From contig QPMI01000534.1 of assembly GCA_004431415.1 (NCBI GenBank), forward strand, positions 62,001 to 126,000: a DNA stretch of 64,000 nt, written 5' to 3'. This document shows positions 33,287 to 45,109 of this stretch, piece by piece; position 1 is the first letter of the stretch; each line of letters opens with the position of its first letter. This stretch comes from Cyanophora paradoxa (lineage: Eukaryota; Glaucocystophyceae; Cyanophorales; Cyanophoraceae). The notes beneath the pieces are model-generated. The model was not told the origin of the DNA and made no database searches. It saw only the letters and a list, made by a program, of their open reading frames with translations. The position numbers and the translations under genes were made by a program.

Positions 33287-35695
33287 CTACAACGGCTGCG
33301 GTGTTAACGTTGCGGGCCGGCCGCAGGAGGGGCACGCCTCCGGCCCGCGCGACGCCGACGCCGACGCCGACGCGCGGTGGATCCTCGCCACCTGCGCCCC
33401 GGCGCCCCGGCGCCCCGACCCCGCGGCGTCGGCCCAAGGCGGTCGGGCGACCAGGGCCATGCCCGAGGGGTGACGCAAGGCCTAGGGCCCAGCTGGTCCT
33501 CCCGAGTCCGCCCAGGGTGGCTACTCCTCCTCCGACTAGGGGCGGGGCGAGGCGGGCGCGGGGCGGGCACCTGGAAGGCGGCCGCCTCGAGGAGGCGCGG
33601 GGCGCCCGCCACGCACTCCGCCAGCGTCGCCGGGCCCCCCGCGATCGACACCTGGCCCCGCCCCCGCCCCGCCCCCGCTCAGAGACGCCCCGCTCAGAGA
33701 CGCGCCGCGCGCAGCTAGAATCTTCTTAGCTTGGTGTTTGGCCTCGGCGATGGCCCGGGGGGCGCGTGCGCACGGCGGCGGCGAGGCCGGCCTCGTAGAG
33801 GGGCTCGAGCTCCTCGGGCGCCGCCACGCCCCCGCCAGCGCCACCACGGGGCCCGCCCCCGCCGCCCGCGCCCGCCGCGCCACCCCCACGGGCACCTGAT
33901 CATGAGCACTGGTCGGCTGTGCGCGGCCGGGGCGAGCGGGGCGCTACTCGCGCACGCACCTTCCCGAGGGCCGTCGAGGCGTCGATCCTGCGCGTGCGCG
34001 CGCGCGCGCGGGCCAGGTGAGGCGGAGGAGGCCTGGCGTGCGTGCGGGGCGGGGCGGGGCGGGGCGGGGCGGGCCTGCCCTCGGCGGTGAGGACGAGGGC
34101 GGCGCCGCGGAGGGCGGCGTCGAGCCCCGCCAGCCCCGCCACCAGCTCGAACCCTGCGCGCGGCCCCGCCGCAGCGTTCAGCAGAGCAGGGCCGGGGCCG
34201 CCTCAGCGGCCGAGGGCCGGGCCCCCGCGAGATCCCTCTTAAAGCTTAGAGAAATGCGATCGGGCGGCGGCCCGAAGCAGAGACCTGCTTCTCTGGAGCG
34301 GAAAGCGCCGCACCGGGCTTCAGCTCGGCCCCGAAGAGCGCGACGAGGCCGGCCCCGAGCCCGCCGGCCGCCCCCGCCCCGGGCGCCTCCTTCACCCCGG
34401 GGGGTACCCCCAGGTCCCGCTCCCTGCGGGCGCCCCCCTGCGGGTCGGCTCGCCACCCTCGATCGAGAGGGCGGGGGTACAGCGCACCAGAGGCCGGCGA
34501 TCCGCGCCAGGCCCGCCTCGAGCTCGCGTACCCCCTCGGGGACCCTGGCCCCCTTCTGGGGCCCGAAGACAGCGGCCGCCCCGCGGGGCCCCAGGAGCGG
34601 GTTCTGCACGTCGCAGGCCACCACAATTCTGAGGGGGGTACGGCATCAGAAACAGGGGGTACCGCGATTCTGCGACGAGCGCACCGGGATTCTTTCAGGA
34701 GCGGGTGTACCCCCGACGGGTCGATTCGGGAGGCGCGGGCCATGTCGGCCCCGACCGGCCTATCGATCTCCTTCCCCGCCTCGTCCAGGAACCTGTACCC
34801 TGCAGGGGGCGGGGGCGTGAGGGACGGGGGTGCACGGGCGAGACTTGGGCGCGGGGGCCGGCCAGGGCCGCACCGAGGGCAGCCGCGAGGCCGATGCCGG
34901 CGTCTGTCGTGGCGGAGCCTGCAGGCGACCGGGCCGGGCTAAGAACACATGCACAGAGCCGCAGACGCGCGCGGAGGTGACGGGCGGGCGCACCGCCGAT
35001 GGTGAGGAGGATGCGGCGGCACCCCGCCTCCAGCGCAGCGCGCACGACGAGACCCGTCCCGTACGTGCTCGTTCTGAGCGGGTCGCGCTCCGACGGCTGC
35101 GCGGGGCGTAAAGACGCGCGGGCCGGTGAGGAAGCAACGCGTTTCACTTTCAAGAGGAAGAGGCCGCTGCTCTGAGCCATCTCTATGACGGCCGTGGACT
35201 CGCCTCCGTCCTCCACCACGCCGTAGCGCGTCTGGAGCGACCGCTGCGCGCCGGTCTCGTGTGAGCCTAGGCGCCGCGGGAGGGGTCGAGGCGGGCGGGC
35301 GCGCCAGCAGAGGGTCGCAGGCGTCGGCGGGCACGAAGCGGCCGCCGCGGGCCGCGACGAGCGCCTCCATAGTGCCGTCGCCGCCTTCGACGGCGATCCG
35401 CCGCGGGAGGCGAAGGTCAGCCGCGCTCTTCGACCTCACGTTTTCAGCGCTCGCTCACCGTCGGCCAGCGGAACCTGCCGGTGCGCGAGCGCTCGCAGTG
35501 AGCAGGCGTTCGGCGTTTGCGCGTGGGCTTCGATCCGCGCGCCTGCAGGATCTCCAGCTCGTCGTCGGCGAGGTCTGCATACGCCCTCCGCACGCCCCTG
35601 GCGATGGCCTTCGCCGCCGCGGGCGCTGATATGCTCTCCTTGAATGCGTTGGGCGCCACCACAATGCGCAGCGGCGGGGCGCGCTCGTGCGCCAT
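33287..35695 (-). CDS. glycerate 2-kinase (class I, GlxK/GarK type)
   Basis: Phosphorylates D-glycerate to 2-phosphoglycerate with ATP, feeding glyoxylate or photorespiratory carbon back into glycolysis. From the start at 35695 the order of family motifs is complete: [15 protein letters not shown], then VPLAD spliced to [30 protein letters not shown] (35160), [14 protein letters not shown] (35070), [10 protein letters not shown] (35010), [14 protein letters not shown] (34900), [20 protein letters not shown] (34590), [20 protein letters not shown] (34360), [13 protein letters not shown] (34110) and PVVALAGAW (33840). The C-terminal helix [20 protein letters not shown] (33600) splices to a short last exon ending at 33287. 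At least eight introns are present, several containing GTACCCC. Cellular compartment is not evident. Confidence 0.85.
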
Positions 35696-36158
35696 CGTTT
35701 CCTCGCGGAGGCCGCCGCCCGTCGCCGCTTCGGCTGCCGCCCTGCCGGCCTGCCTTCGCTTGGCTCAGAAGCTGGTAATTATGAGCTGCCCCGCAGTTGC
35801 GCTCTGCTCGTTTCGGCGAGCTGCAGCTGGTTGCCACGCCCGGCACGCCGCGGTTCAAGGGTACGGGCCACGATGACCGCAGGGCGTGCCAGTGCCCGAT
35901 TCGATTCAGTTGGGGCAGATTCTCTGTGCGCGCCCGCGGCCGGCACATTTGAAACTAGTCCGTGGGTGCGGGTGCGACCAAGGCTAACCAAGCTCCGCGC
36001 TCCGTGAGCGTGGGCGCGACCAAGCTACGCGGAATAGCTGTACACTTGCATTTGGTTAAGAAGGACTGTGGTGTGGTGCGGTCTACCAGGCACCATGCAG
36101 GCATGGAGGGGAAAAAAGGACTGCGCGGCGCTGAAAGGAGGGAAAGAGGCGCGGGCTG

Positions 36159-37115
36159 TCATGCGGTGGTGACGACGAAGACGGAAGAGCGGCCCTTGAG
36201 GTAGTAGCCGGTCTTGCCGTCGTCCTGGAAGATGCGCGACTCGTACGCGAACTGCGCGGTCCGCGCTCAGGACAGGCGAGGAGAAGAAGAGAAAGGAAGC
36301 TTAAGGGGGAGTGCCGCGGACCTCGGGGTTGAGCTGGTTCGCCTTGAAGTGCAACTCGCCCGCAATGCCGCTGATGAACTGGAAATCGAGCGACTGCTCG
36401 TCGGGGCTGTTGACTGCGGGCGAGGTCAGGGCGGGGCGGGCGGGGTGCGGGCACGGGGGTAGCGGGCGGAGCACCCTTGTAGATGCCGACCCAGCCGCCG
36501 GGGTTGTTGAAGGGCGCGGAGAACTTTACGACGATGTTCGAGTTGTTCTTGCAGCGCTGGGGCACTTCGACGGACCAGCTGCCGACGACGAACGGGCTAG
36601 ACTTCGCCTTCAGGCTCTTGTAGTCGTCGTTCTCTGAGCGGGGCGCGTCAGGCCGCGGAAAGGATGAGAATTGAGTGAGGGCGGCGGGCGGCAGACGGAC
36701 CGTAGAGCGCCGCGACGTACTCGCGGTCCTGGAGGAGCATGCGGGAGGAGAAGACGACGGTGCCGCTCTTCTGGTCGATGCTCTTCCACTCGACCTCGCC
36801 GGGGTTCTCCCGGTCAAGCGGAGCACCCTTCTCGAAGATGCCAATCCACGCTGCGCGTCATCGGCGACTCGGCCTTCAGCGTACGTAGAAGCGGGCTAGC
36901 ACGGCCAGCGATACGACGAACCGTTCCGCTCATCGCCGGGGAACTTGAAGCTAACAGGGACATCCGCGCCACGGTCTACGACGAGCGGGACCGACACCTG
37001 GACAGCGCGGCATCAAGTTAGAATGTTCAGATGGTCCAGCAGGCCCGGCAAGCTGCTGCTCTAAACGACGACCAGAGGCGATGCGATGCTCACCTTGAAC
37101 GTGTCTGCGCGCGGC
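36159..37115 (-). CDS. protein with two WVGIY (SKICH/Ig-like) repeats
   Basis: Two tandem beta-sandwich-like repeats can be assembled. Repeat 1: PVSFKFPGDERN spliced to AWIGIFEKGAP, then VEWKSIDQKSGTVVFSSRML and REYVAALYG. Repeat 2: GSWSVEVPQRCKNNSNIVVK, FSAPFNNPGGWVGIYKG, then SPDEQSLDFQFISGIAGEL, and finally YESRIFQDDGKTGYYLKGRS before TGA at 36159. The W-[IV]-G-I-[FY] core followed by a strand ending in an aromatic LY/YLKG recalls SKICH and related lipid- or membrane-associated Ig-like domains. The 5' end is unresolved: the exon ending DTFK near 37095 needs an upstream exon for its Met. Introns are GT-AG and about 60-90 nt. No catalytic domain is seen. Confidence 0.55.
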
Positions 37116-37585
37116 GCAATCGACGAACACAGGTCGGTTAGAGCGGACAGACTTTACGGGTGACTGCGAGGAAAGGAGGCCTAGCAGACGTTGCAAGATT
37201 CGCAGTTCGGTCCATTATACCACGACGCGTTGACTAGAGGGTTTCACCGGACGCTGGCATGGCTATGAGCGCGGGAAGGTTCGGAGCACACGAACCTCCC
37301 GCGTCGCGTGTCTTGTTGCCATCCGGGCAACCGCAGAACGAGCCAAGGACCGCGAAGAAGCTCATTGCTGCTCGCTGCCAACCGCGCTTTGTGCGAAGAC
37401 CCTGAACCCCCCTAGCGAGAGATCCCCCCTCGGAAGCAGCCGCCGACGCCGCGACGAGCGTGAAGCGTTTCGGAACAGCGAGCACAGCATCGTGCGCCTG
37501 AATCGCTGCTCAGATCGGGCGGCGCAGCGAACCAGCAGCGGGCGACGCGGGCGGCGGGGCAGCGCAAGGACACGCCGCGGCGAAG
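37116..37585. other. divergent intergenic region
   Basis: Lies between the WVGIY-repeat gene (minus) and the COX23-like gene (plus). Probably contains both promoters and a 5' exon of the former. No conserved coding segment or promoter element could be named. Confidence 0.3.
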
Positions 37586-37892
37586 ATGAGCGGCGCCGAT
37601 CCAGCGCACACCACCGAGGCGATGCTTGCGGTGATGCCGGACCCGACGCGCACGCACAAGTGGAGCCAGAACCCTTGCAACGCGGCGGCCCAGGCTAGCT
37701 ACGACTGCCTCGCAGAAAACCAGCACAATAAGAAGGCCTGCGAGAAATACGTGCGCGGCACCGGCCCGTTCGCCGCCTGCTCGGCGCCGCCGCGGCCAGC
37801 GCCCATGCATTTCGGCGCAGTTCGACGAGTACAAGAAGTGCAAGACGGCGATGATGGAAGCTCGTAAGAAGTTGAGGCAACAGCAACAATAG
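37586..37892 (+). CDS. twin CX9C protein, CHCHD7/COX23-like
   Basis: Small protein of the mitochondrial intermembrane space, imported by the Mia40 disulfide relay; COX23/CHCHD7 members support cytochrome c oxidase assembly. From the start at 37586, exon 1 carries NPCNAAAQASYDCLAEN, an exact C-x9-C, then CEKY. A 78-nt GT-AG intron (about 37750-37828) joins it to FDEYKKCKTAMMEARKKLR, completing the second CEKYFDEYKKC (C-x9-C). NPC, CL-EN and YF--YK-C match the CHCHD7/COX23 pattern. The Gln-rich tail ends at TAG, 37892. Without the intron the second helix is lost, which supports the splice. Confidence 0.83.
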
Positions 37893-38177
37893 CGCTGCCG
37901 CCCGGCGGGCGAGCACGCGGCCCGCATTTGCATGCGCTCCTTCGGCGCGCATTTGCAAGCGCATTTGCCGGGCCAGATGAGCGAGTCCGTGGCAGACGCC
38001 ATATGCATGCTCTCTAAGTGTGTCGCATTTCTCCATCCTCCGCGGCCAAGGCCGGCATCTATGCCTTTCGCCGTTGTCTAGCTTTTCTGTGTTTTCCCGG
38101 AGCATGATAGAACATGCTGGGATCATCGAATATACTGTAGCTATCTGCGATTCATAAATATCCGCTGTCTCTGCGAG

Positions 38178-39797
38178 CTACAGGACGGTGTGGGACTCGT
38201 CCGCGTACGAGCGGCCCCGGCCGCCGCCGCGGGCGGAGGCGGGGCGGGGAGGGGTACCCTGCTCCGTGACGAGGGACTCCGGGCGGGCGATGTACGCGAA
38301 CTGCTTGGAGCCGAGGAAGGAGAGGGCGGGGGGTACGGTGCCGTCGCGGGCGCAGAAGGAGCGGCCGTCCCAGTACCCCTTCTGGACGAAGGCGGCGAGG
38401 ACGCGGCAGGAGAGGAGCTCGTGCTCGCCGTCGGGGGAGGGGAGGGGTACGTCGTCGACGCGGCACACGAGGTGCGCGGCGCAGCCGGCCACGGCGAAGA
38501 ACTCGGTCACCGACTCGCGGGCCTTGCGGCCGGCGGCCCCGGGGCCCTCCGGCACGCTCGAGGAGGAGGCCGGCGCGGACGAGGCCGAGGCCAGGCGCGC
38601 CGAGGGCGGCCGCCGCACGGCCGGCGGGGCGGGGCTGAAGGGCGGCGCCGGCGCGGGGTACAGGCCGTCGGGCGAGGGCCCCGAGGCGCGGCGGCCGCCG
38701 GCGGCGGAGGAGGGCCGGGGGGAGGAGGAGGCGGCGGGGCCGCCGGGGAGAGGCGAGGCGGGGGGCTCGGGCCCCGGGGAGGGCGGCACGTCGGAGAACG
38801 AGTCGGCGGCGGAGCGGGCGGTGGCCGGGCCGCCCAGCTCCGGGCCCAGCGTGAACTCCTCCAGGGCTGCGTTCACCGCCTGCGGGGGCGCGTCAGCCTT
38901 GAAAGGGCGCGGAACGCAGTGCGCGGGGCGGGGACCTCGTCTATGAGGTCGATGGCGAGGTCGGCGTCCATGGCGGTCCGCAGGAGGCGCCGGTGGCGGG
39001 AGACCCCCGGCGTGTCGGGGGCGCCGCCCGCGCCCGCCGGAAGCCCCTGCGGCGGCTGCTCCTGCGGCTGCGGCTCCTGCGGCTCAGCGCGGGCCTCCTT
39101 CAGGGCGTGCCAGCCTGCGCGGCCCCGCGTCAGGCGCACGTTGGCCTCGGCGGCGGTTCGCGGGGACCGGGGGCCGGGGACGCGCCTGGGTGGCAGAGGG
39201 GGATACCGAACTCCCGGAACTTGTCGACCTCGACGCCCGTGCAGCCGCCGATGGCGACCAGCAGGTCCTCCATGCCGCGCACCGGAACGCTGAGGACTGC
39301 GGGCGGGGGTCGGTTCGTCGCCGGGCGCCGGCTGCGGGAACGCGCGAGCCGTACCGAATCGCTTCCGTGCCTGGATCAGCTTCAGAGTGTGCCGCCTCTT
39401 GTTGATCGAGCACAGAAAGCCGCCCTGCGCGGGATTCGGCGCGAGGCCGGCCGGGCCGCTCCCGGGGACGGACCTGGTTGTTGACAGGCGTGAGCCAGGA
39501 TATGGTCATGATGTTGCGCTCGCCGGTCTGCGCGGGTGCTCGCGCTTGAGAGCCGGGCGGGAAGATGTCACCACGCGTTACTCGACGCGAACCTCGGGGA
39601 CGTTCGCGGTGAGCAAACATACAGGGTTCGGGAAGAGGATGCGCGAGAAGAACGTCTTCTCCAACTGCGGGTGAGAGGCGCGTGAGGCGTGTGCTGCCGC
39701 GCAAGTAGAGGATGGCTAAACCCGGAGCGCGGTCGAATCGCACCCTGATGCAGTCCTCGCGCATCCTCCTCAAAGCTTCTGGGTGCATCTGCGCCAT
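38178..39797 (-). CDS. flavin reductase-like (FMN-binding split barrel) protein
   Basis: Likely FMN-binding oxidoreductase of the flavin-reductase-like family. Spliced exons from 39797 read MAQMHPEALRRMREDCIR, LEKTFFSRILFPNPVCLLTA, TGERNIMTISWLTPVNNQ, GGFLCSINKRRHTLKLIQAR and VLSVPVRGMEDLLVAIGGC, then VEVDKFREFGIPLC. The NIMTISWLTPV and W-x-P/PVRGM motifs are typical of the domain. A long low-complexity Pro/Ala/Ser insertion (38540-38880) separates this from the C-terminal part: AHLVCRVDDV, HELLSCRVLAAFVQKGYWDG and LSFLGSKQFAYIARPE. The insertion makes the protein about twice the usual length. The intron after KRF starts GTACGG. Its 5' end faces the PLP-protein gene, suggesting a shared 0.4-kb promoter region. 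Confidence 0.78.
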
Positions 39798-40214
39798 CTC
39801 GCCTCACGGTCGTCGACAGCCTCCGAGCCAACGCCTCGCGTCGGGATCTCACGCGTTCGCGCCAGCAAACCGAAGCCCAACCGGACCGTTCGAATGCGAT
39901 CGCAGCCTGCTGCAGATAGCTAAGGCCGCGCGTTGAAGCAACTTGAAGGCCGCAAGGGGGATACAGGGCCAATCGCAAGCCGCACGAAGTCGGTTTATGC
40001 AGGCAGCGTTTGCGGCTTCAGCATTGCCGCTTAGTAGGTGTAGGAGAGTCGCAGCATTCAGCCGAGCCGCCTGCACGGCGACCAGACCGAGCGCCCGGAT
40101 GTCGGCGGAAGGTTCGCAGGCGGGCCGGGCCACCCGGACGGGGCTGACACGCTTGCAGCAGCACATGCGACGGCGGCTGAGCCGGCTATCGACGCGAAGT
40201 TCGTCCACGGGCGC
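39798..40214. other. divergent promoter region, flavin reductase-like / PLP protein
   Basis: About 0.4 kb between two divergently transcribed genes. The last part (from about 40110) is open in the frame of the PLP-homeostasis gene ([18 protein letters not shown]), so a short upstream exon or an earlier start may lie here. No other coding segment was found. Confidence 0.4.
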
Positions 40215-41417
40215 GTGCAGGAGGTGCTGAACGACATCGCTCAAGCGTCGACGGCGGCGGGTCGGTCAAAGCCACCGCGCCTCGTTGCTGTAAGCAAGAC
40301 GAAGCCGGTCGAGCTGCTTCAGGGCGCGTATGACGCCGGCCAGAGGCACTTTGGTGCGACCCTCCGCGGTTGCTCAGGTCCTGCTGCCGGCCGTCCGACT
40401 GGCCTATTGCGCGCAGGCGAGAACTACGTGCAGGAGCTCGTGGACAAGGCGCCGGTGCTGCCGCAGGACATCCAGTGGCACTTCATCGGCACGTTCCAGT
40501 CGAACAAGGTGCCGCGCTCTCGCGCCTGCTCCGCCCGCTCCGCCGCCTAGCTGATACCGCGCGCCGCTGTGCAGGCCAAGCTTCTAGCACAGGTGCCCAG
40601 CGTGCCGCAGCCGGTCGCACGTCGCGCCGCGCGCCCGAGCCGCCCGCGCAGGTCCCGTCTTTGTATATGGTGGAGACGATCAACAGCGCCAAGGGCGCGT
40701 CGGCGCTGGACCGCGCTTGGGGCGCGGCCGGCCACTCGCGCAAGCTGCGCGTGCTCGTGCAGGTCAACACGAGCGCAGAGGAGAGTGAGCGGCGCCTCCC
40801 CCCCCCCCCTCCGCGCTCGCCGTCCCCTCGCCGACGGCCGCGGGTGGGGGTACTGCGCAGGCAAGTCTGGCGCCGACGATATCGAGACGACGAAGGAGCT
40901 CTGCAGGCACGTGGCCAAGGAGTGCCCCAACCTGGAATTCGGGTACCCTTCCCCCTCACTCAGCGGGGGCCCCCGCCTGCGAGACCGCAACCCCCGCGCA
41001 CCCCCCCACCGACCCGCCGCAGAGGCCTCATGACGATCGGCGCCCCCGACGACAGCGAGGAGCCGGCCGCCTTCAAGGTCCGCTACCCCCCTCCCCCCCC
41101 TTCCCCCCCCCCCTTTCGGGGTGCCAGATCGATGCGGTACCCCTGACACCTTCCCCCCCCCCCTCCCCCTGCAGCTGCTGTCGGACTACAGGACGACGGT
41201 GGCGCAATCGCTGGGGCTCGACCCCGAGTCGCTGGAGCTCAGCATGGGCATGTCCGGCGACTGGCGCCAGGCGGTCCGCGCCATCTATGAGTGCCCTCCG
41301 CGCCCCGCCCTCTGCCTCGTCTGAACGGCGGCCTGCTCGCCGCAGCTGCGCATGGGCAGCACCAACATCCGGCTGGGGAGCACCATCTTCGGCGCGAGGA
41401 ACTACGGCGCCCACTGA
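40215..41417 (+). CDS. pyridoxal phosphate homeostasis protein (YggS/PLPBP family)
   Basis: Binds pyridoxal 5'-phosphate and buffers free PLP. Exons from 40215 read [20 protein letters not shown] with the PLP-binding lysine in the conserved SKTKP motif, then [104 protein letters not shown] and [19 protein letters not shown], ending TGA at 41417. Every signature block of the family is present and in order, separated by five or more GT-AG introns, two of which contain GTACCCC or C-runs. A few residues before 40215 may also be coding. No targeting peptide is evident. Confidence 0.88.
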
Positions 41418-41902
41418 GTGCAGCGGAGGCTGGATCCCCACGATGTATTTTTTCTGTAAGCTAAAGTGTGTTTTTGAACGGAGTCCGGTGGCCGCGCGGC
41501 GCGCGGCCCGGGCGGCGTCCGGAGAACCTCGGGCCTCAGCATGCACTTTTTACAGGGCTAGCCCTAGCAGCTATAGCTATAGCGACGTGCGCGTGGAAAT
41601 TTAAACGCGCCGCGCTGGAAAGTCGAATTTCGAATATCGACTATTTAAGCGAATTTCTCGATTGACGCTGTACCCCTAGCTCAACATGGCTGCCATGGCA
41701 ATGCAGCGTTAGCCGCGCTACATGCGACCGGGAACGTCTTGCAGCTTGTAGGCTCAAGCGCTGCGGCGTAAGGACCATAGCACTGCGTGCAAGGGCCGCC
41801 CGCGGCCGGTGAACTCAAGACTTGACTTCAGTCCCGCGGCGGCGGTGAATAGGGCGCGGTTGGCAGTGAGCACGGGCTTGTTTGCGCAGCGGGGTGGTGC
41901 GC

Positions 41903-44785
41903 ATGGCCGCGCCCGGCGTCCACCCTGGCGAGGACAAGGTACGAATGTGGTGGAGGGGCGGCGCGCGCCGCCGATCCGAGCGCGACCCTCGCATGCGCAC
42001 TGCTTATATTACGCTTGGCACAGGAGTCCGATCCGCTCGCTGAGCGATCGCCGGGACAGCCTCATAAGAACGCGTCGAGAGATTTTGATGCGGCGAAGCC
42101 GCTGCTGCGGGAGGCTCAGAATGACGACTTTCCTGCGGCCATCAAGTACGTCCTCACGACCGAGATATGCGAGGCGCGCCCTCCTTGCCCGTCCCTTGCG
42201 CGAGCTCGGCTTGACAGCTGCGCAGCGCTTCTGCTTCTACGGCCTGCGGGCGATCCTGGTGCTGTACTTCGTGCAGGAGCTGCGCTTCAACGAAGATCTG
42301 GCAATTACCGGCTTCTCCGCGTTCTCCTCTTTCCTCTGTGCGGCGGGGCTTGGGCATGCATTTTGCCGTCCTTCAGCTGCCGCTGACTGGTGCCCGCCGC
42401 GCGCGCGCAGACGTGATGCCGATCATCGGAGGCTACGTTGCCGACAAGCACCTCGGGCGCTACAGAACCATTCTCGCGTTCTGCATGGTGTACGCGTTCG
42501 GGGCGTGCATGCTGGCGACCTCCACGTTCACTCCCACCGTCTGGGGCGCGGTTCTCGGGCTCGCATTCATCGCAATCGGCACGGGCGGCATCAAGCCGTG
42601 CGGTGCGCCGGCCCGAGCGCCCGCCGGCCCGCGCGGGGATCGAATTCGGTCGGCGCAGTCTCCGCTTTCGGCGGCGAGCAGTTTGACCGGAGCAGGGTGC
42701 GACCTCTCTCCCCGCAATCCCAGCTCGAACCAGCGCCGAAGCCGATTCGGGAATTCGAATCGCGCAGGCGCACCTCCTCCCCGCCTACTTTCAGTTCTTC
42801 TACTTTGCGATCAACTTGGGCAGCGTCACGAGCTACATCGTCCGCCCGCTTCTCCGCGCCGCGGACGTCTCCGAGCTGATCTGATGTCTGGCCGCAGGTG
42901 ACGCCGCTGCTCCGCACGCACTTTGGGTACCCGGGTACGCCCCGCGAGCGAGCGGCCTGCCCCCCCCCCCCCCCCCCCGCCCCCCCGCCCCTTCTTCTTC
43001 CTCCTCTGAAGCGACATAACCGACTTCTGTCCCGCCCTTCCTCCCGCCCTCCTTTCTCGGCAGCTGCCTTTGGGGTACCGGCTATTCTGCTCTTCATCGG
43101 AGCGTTCATCTTCTGGGCGGGGTCCCCCAGCTTCGTGAAGGTGCGCGTACCCCCTTTCCTCCCGGACAGCGCCTGCGGGCCCGCCTCACACGCTTCGCGC
43201 AGCGTCCGGCGGGCGGCGCGGCGATGGGGAACGTGGCGCGATGCTTCGCTGTGGCCGCCGGGCGGCGGGCGAAGGCAGCGATCTGGCCGCGCAAGCGCGT
43301 GCCCCTCGATTCGGCGGTACCCCAGACCTTTTTTTCTCGTTCGTCGTACCCCAACGCCGCTCCGCTGAGCGGTACCCCCCTCAGCCCCTGCACACGCACT
43401 GGCTGGAGTACGCTCTGCCCGATGTACCCCCGGATGCCGTGGCCGACACCAAGGCGATCATCGCCATCCTGCCCGTTCGACTCTGTACCCCGCCTTGCGT
43501 ATTCTCCCCGCGCCGACTCGAACCCAGGTCCTCTCCGCCTTCCCCGTGTACTGGAGCTGCTTCGGGCAGATGGCCTCCACCTGGACGCTCCAGGTTCGAG
43601 TCCCGTTGGCTCACTTTTCGGTCCCGACCGAACCCGTACCCCTTAGGCCCTCGACCTCAATCGAAAGGTCTATGGGTACACTCTGCAGGTACCCCCGCCC
43701 GCCCGCCCGTTTCTTCTGTCTTCCGGTTCCCGCCGGCGCCCCCGCCGACCCTGCCCCGTCCCCGTCCCCGCCCGCCGCAGCCGGAGCAGCTGGGCATCCT
43801 GAACCCCGCGCTGGTTCTGGCCTTCCTGCCCGCCTTCAACCGCGTGGGCCTGCCCGCCCTCGCCCGCGCCGGCCTCCGCTCCGATGTCGCCCGCATCGTC
43901 CTCGGTACCCCCCCGCCCTCCTCCCCCCGCCCCGTCTTCCCTTTTGACGCTGTACCCAGGCATGCTCCTCGTCTCGGCCGCCTACGTCTGCTCCGCCGCC
44001 CTGCAGGTGCCGTCGCGCCGCCGCACGCCCGCCGCGATACGCTTCACCGGTACCCCTCCACGCTCTGATCCCCCCTCTTCCCGCAGTACCGCATCTTCAC
44101 GTCGCCGGCCTTCTCCGTGTCTGTGCTCTGGATGGTACCCCAGTTCGTCCTCATCACCGCCGGCGAGGTGCGATCGCGATCGCGAACGAAGGACGGAGGG
44201 GTCCACCCGTCACCCTACCCCCGCGCCCCCTCCTGAGCCCCCCTTCTCCCCTCCCCCCCTCAGATCCTGGTGTCGGTGACGGGCCTGGAGTTCGCGTTCC
44301 GGCGCTCGCCGGCCTCCTCTCGCTCCCTCGTCGCTGCCCTCTACTACCTCGCCTCCGTGCGCCTCCCCCGCCCGCTCCTCTACTAAGGAAGTACGAGCTG
44401 GGGCTGACGGGCGGCGCGCGCACGCGCGCAGGCCTGCGGGGAGGCGATGATCGGCGTCCTCTACTCCGTCCTCGACAGGTCCGCAGCCGCCCCCCGCCCC
44501 CCGCCCGCCTCCTTCTCTCTGGCGCCGCTGAGGCTGACGGGGGCGCGGGGCAGGGCCCCGCGGCACGAGCTGCTGGCGCTCTTCGCGGCGCTGATGCTCG
44601 TCGACGCCGCCGGCCTCGCCGCCGCCCGCGCCCTCGGCCTCACCCCGCCCCCGCTCCCTTCCTCCGCCGCCCCCGTCCCGGCCCCGCCCTCTCCCGCCGC
44701 TCCGCCCCCCGCCCCGGCGGCGGCGGCGGGGTACGGGACCCAGGGCCCGAAGCCGGCGACGGCGGCGGGGGCCGAGGAGTCCTAG
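41903..44785 (+). CDS. proton-dependent oligopeptide transporter (POT/PTR family)
   Basis: Multi-pass plasma or organelle membrane symporter of di/tripeptides or related solutes. Exon 1 starts at 41903 (MAAPGVHPGEDK). Later exons show RFCFYGLRAILVLYFVQEL (TM1), the POT signature GGYVADKHLGRYRTILAF (42430), LGLAFIAIGTGGIKPC, VSAFGGEQFDRSR, YFQFFYFAINLGSVTSYIV (42790), GVPAILLFIGAFIFWAGSP (43075), PVYWSCFGQMASTWTLQ (43545), LVLAFLPAFNRVGLPALA (43810), LLVSAAYVCSAALQ (43970), VLWMVPQFVLITAGE joined to ILVSVTGLEFAF (44130-44300), and GEAMIGVLYSVLD (44440). The stop is at 44785 after a Pro/Ala-rich tail. At least ten introns are present. Substrate cannot be read from sequence. Introns are exceptionally rich in GTACCCC. 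Confidence 0.85.
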
Positions 44786-45109
44786 CGCCGAGCCCTGTCG
44801 GGCCCTTTCACCTTACGACACGGCCTCCTCTTTTCCGAACCTTTAGATACAGCTACCTGCGATCTCACGGACGCTATCCGAACAAGCTATGTAAACGAAC
44901 ATGGACTCGAACCGAATACGAATACCGGTGCTGAGGGATACATTAGATGCTGAGAGGCCACGGCGTCTAGGCACAGCGGCGTCAAGCCGCTTCTATATCT
45001 GGGCACGGCACGGTAATCTAATTATAATCTAACTGACGGGCCAAGTCGGGCATCTGTCTTGAGCAAGCCGTAGCCTGGTGGCTAGCCCTGGTTCGACGCC
45101 GCCGCGCGG

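Noticed and set aside
43560-43640. GGTTCGAGTCC near 43591 looks like a tRNA B-box
   Set aside because: It overlaps the end of a conserved POT exon and its intron donor, has no A-box at the right distance and no foldable T-arm.
45065-45105. TAGCCTGGTGGCTAGCCC followed by GGTTCGACGCC as a tRNA
   Set aside because: The boxes are only about 14 bp apart, too close for a tRNA, and no cloverleaf can be drawn.
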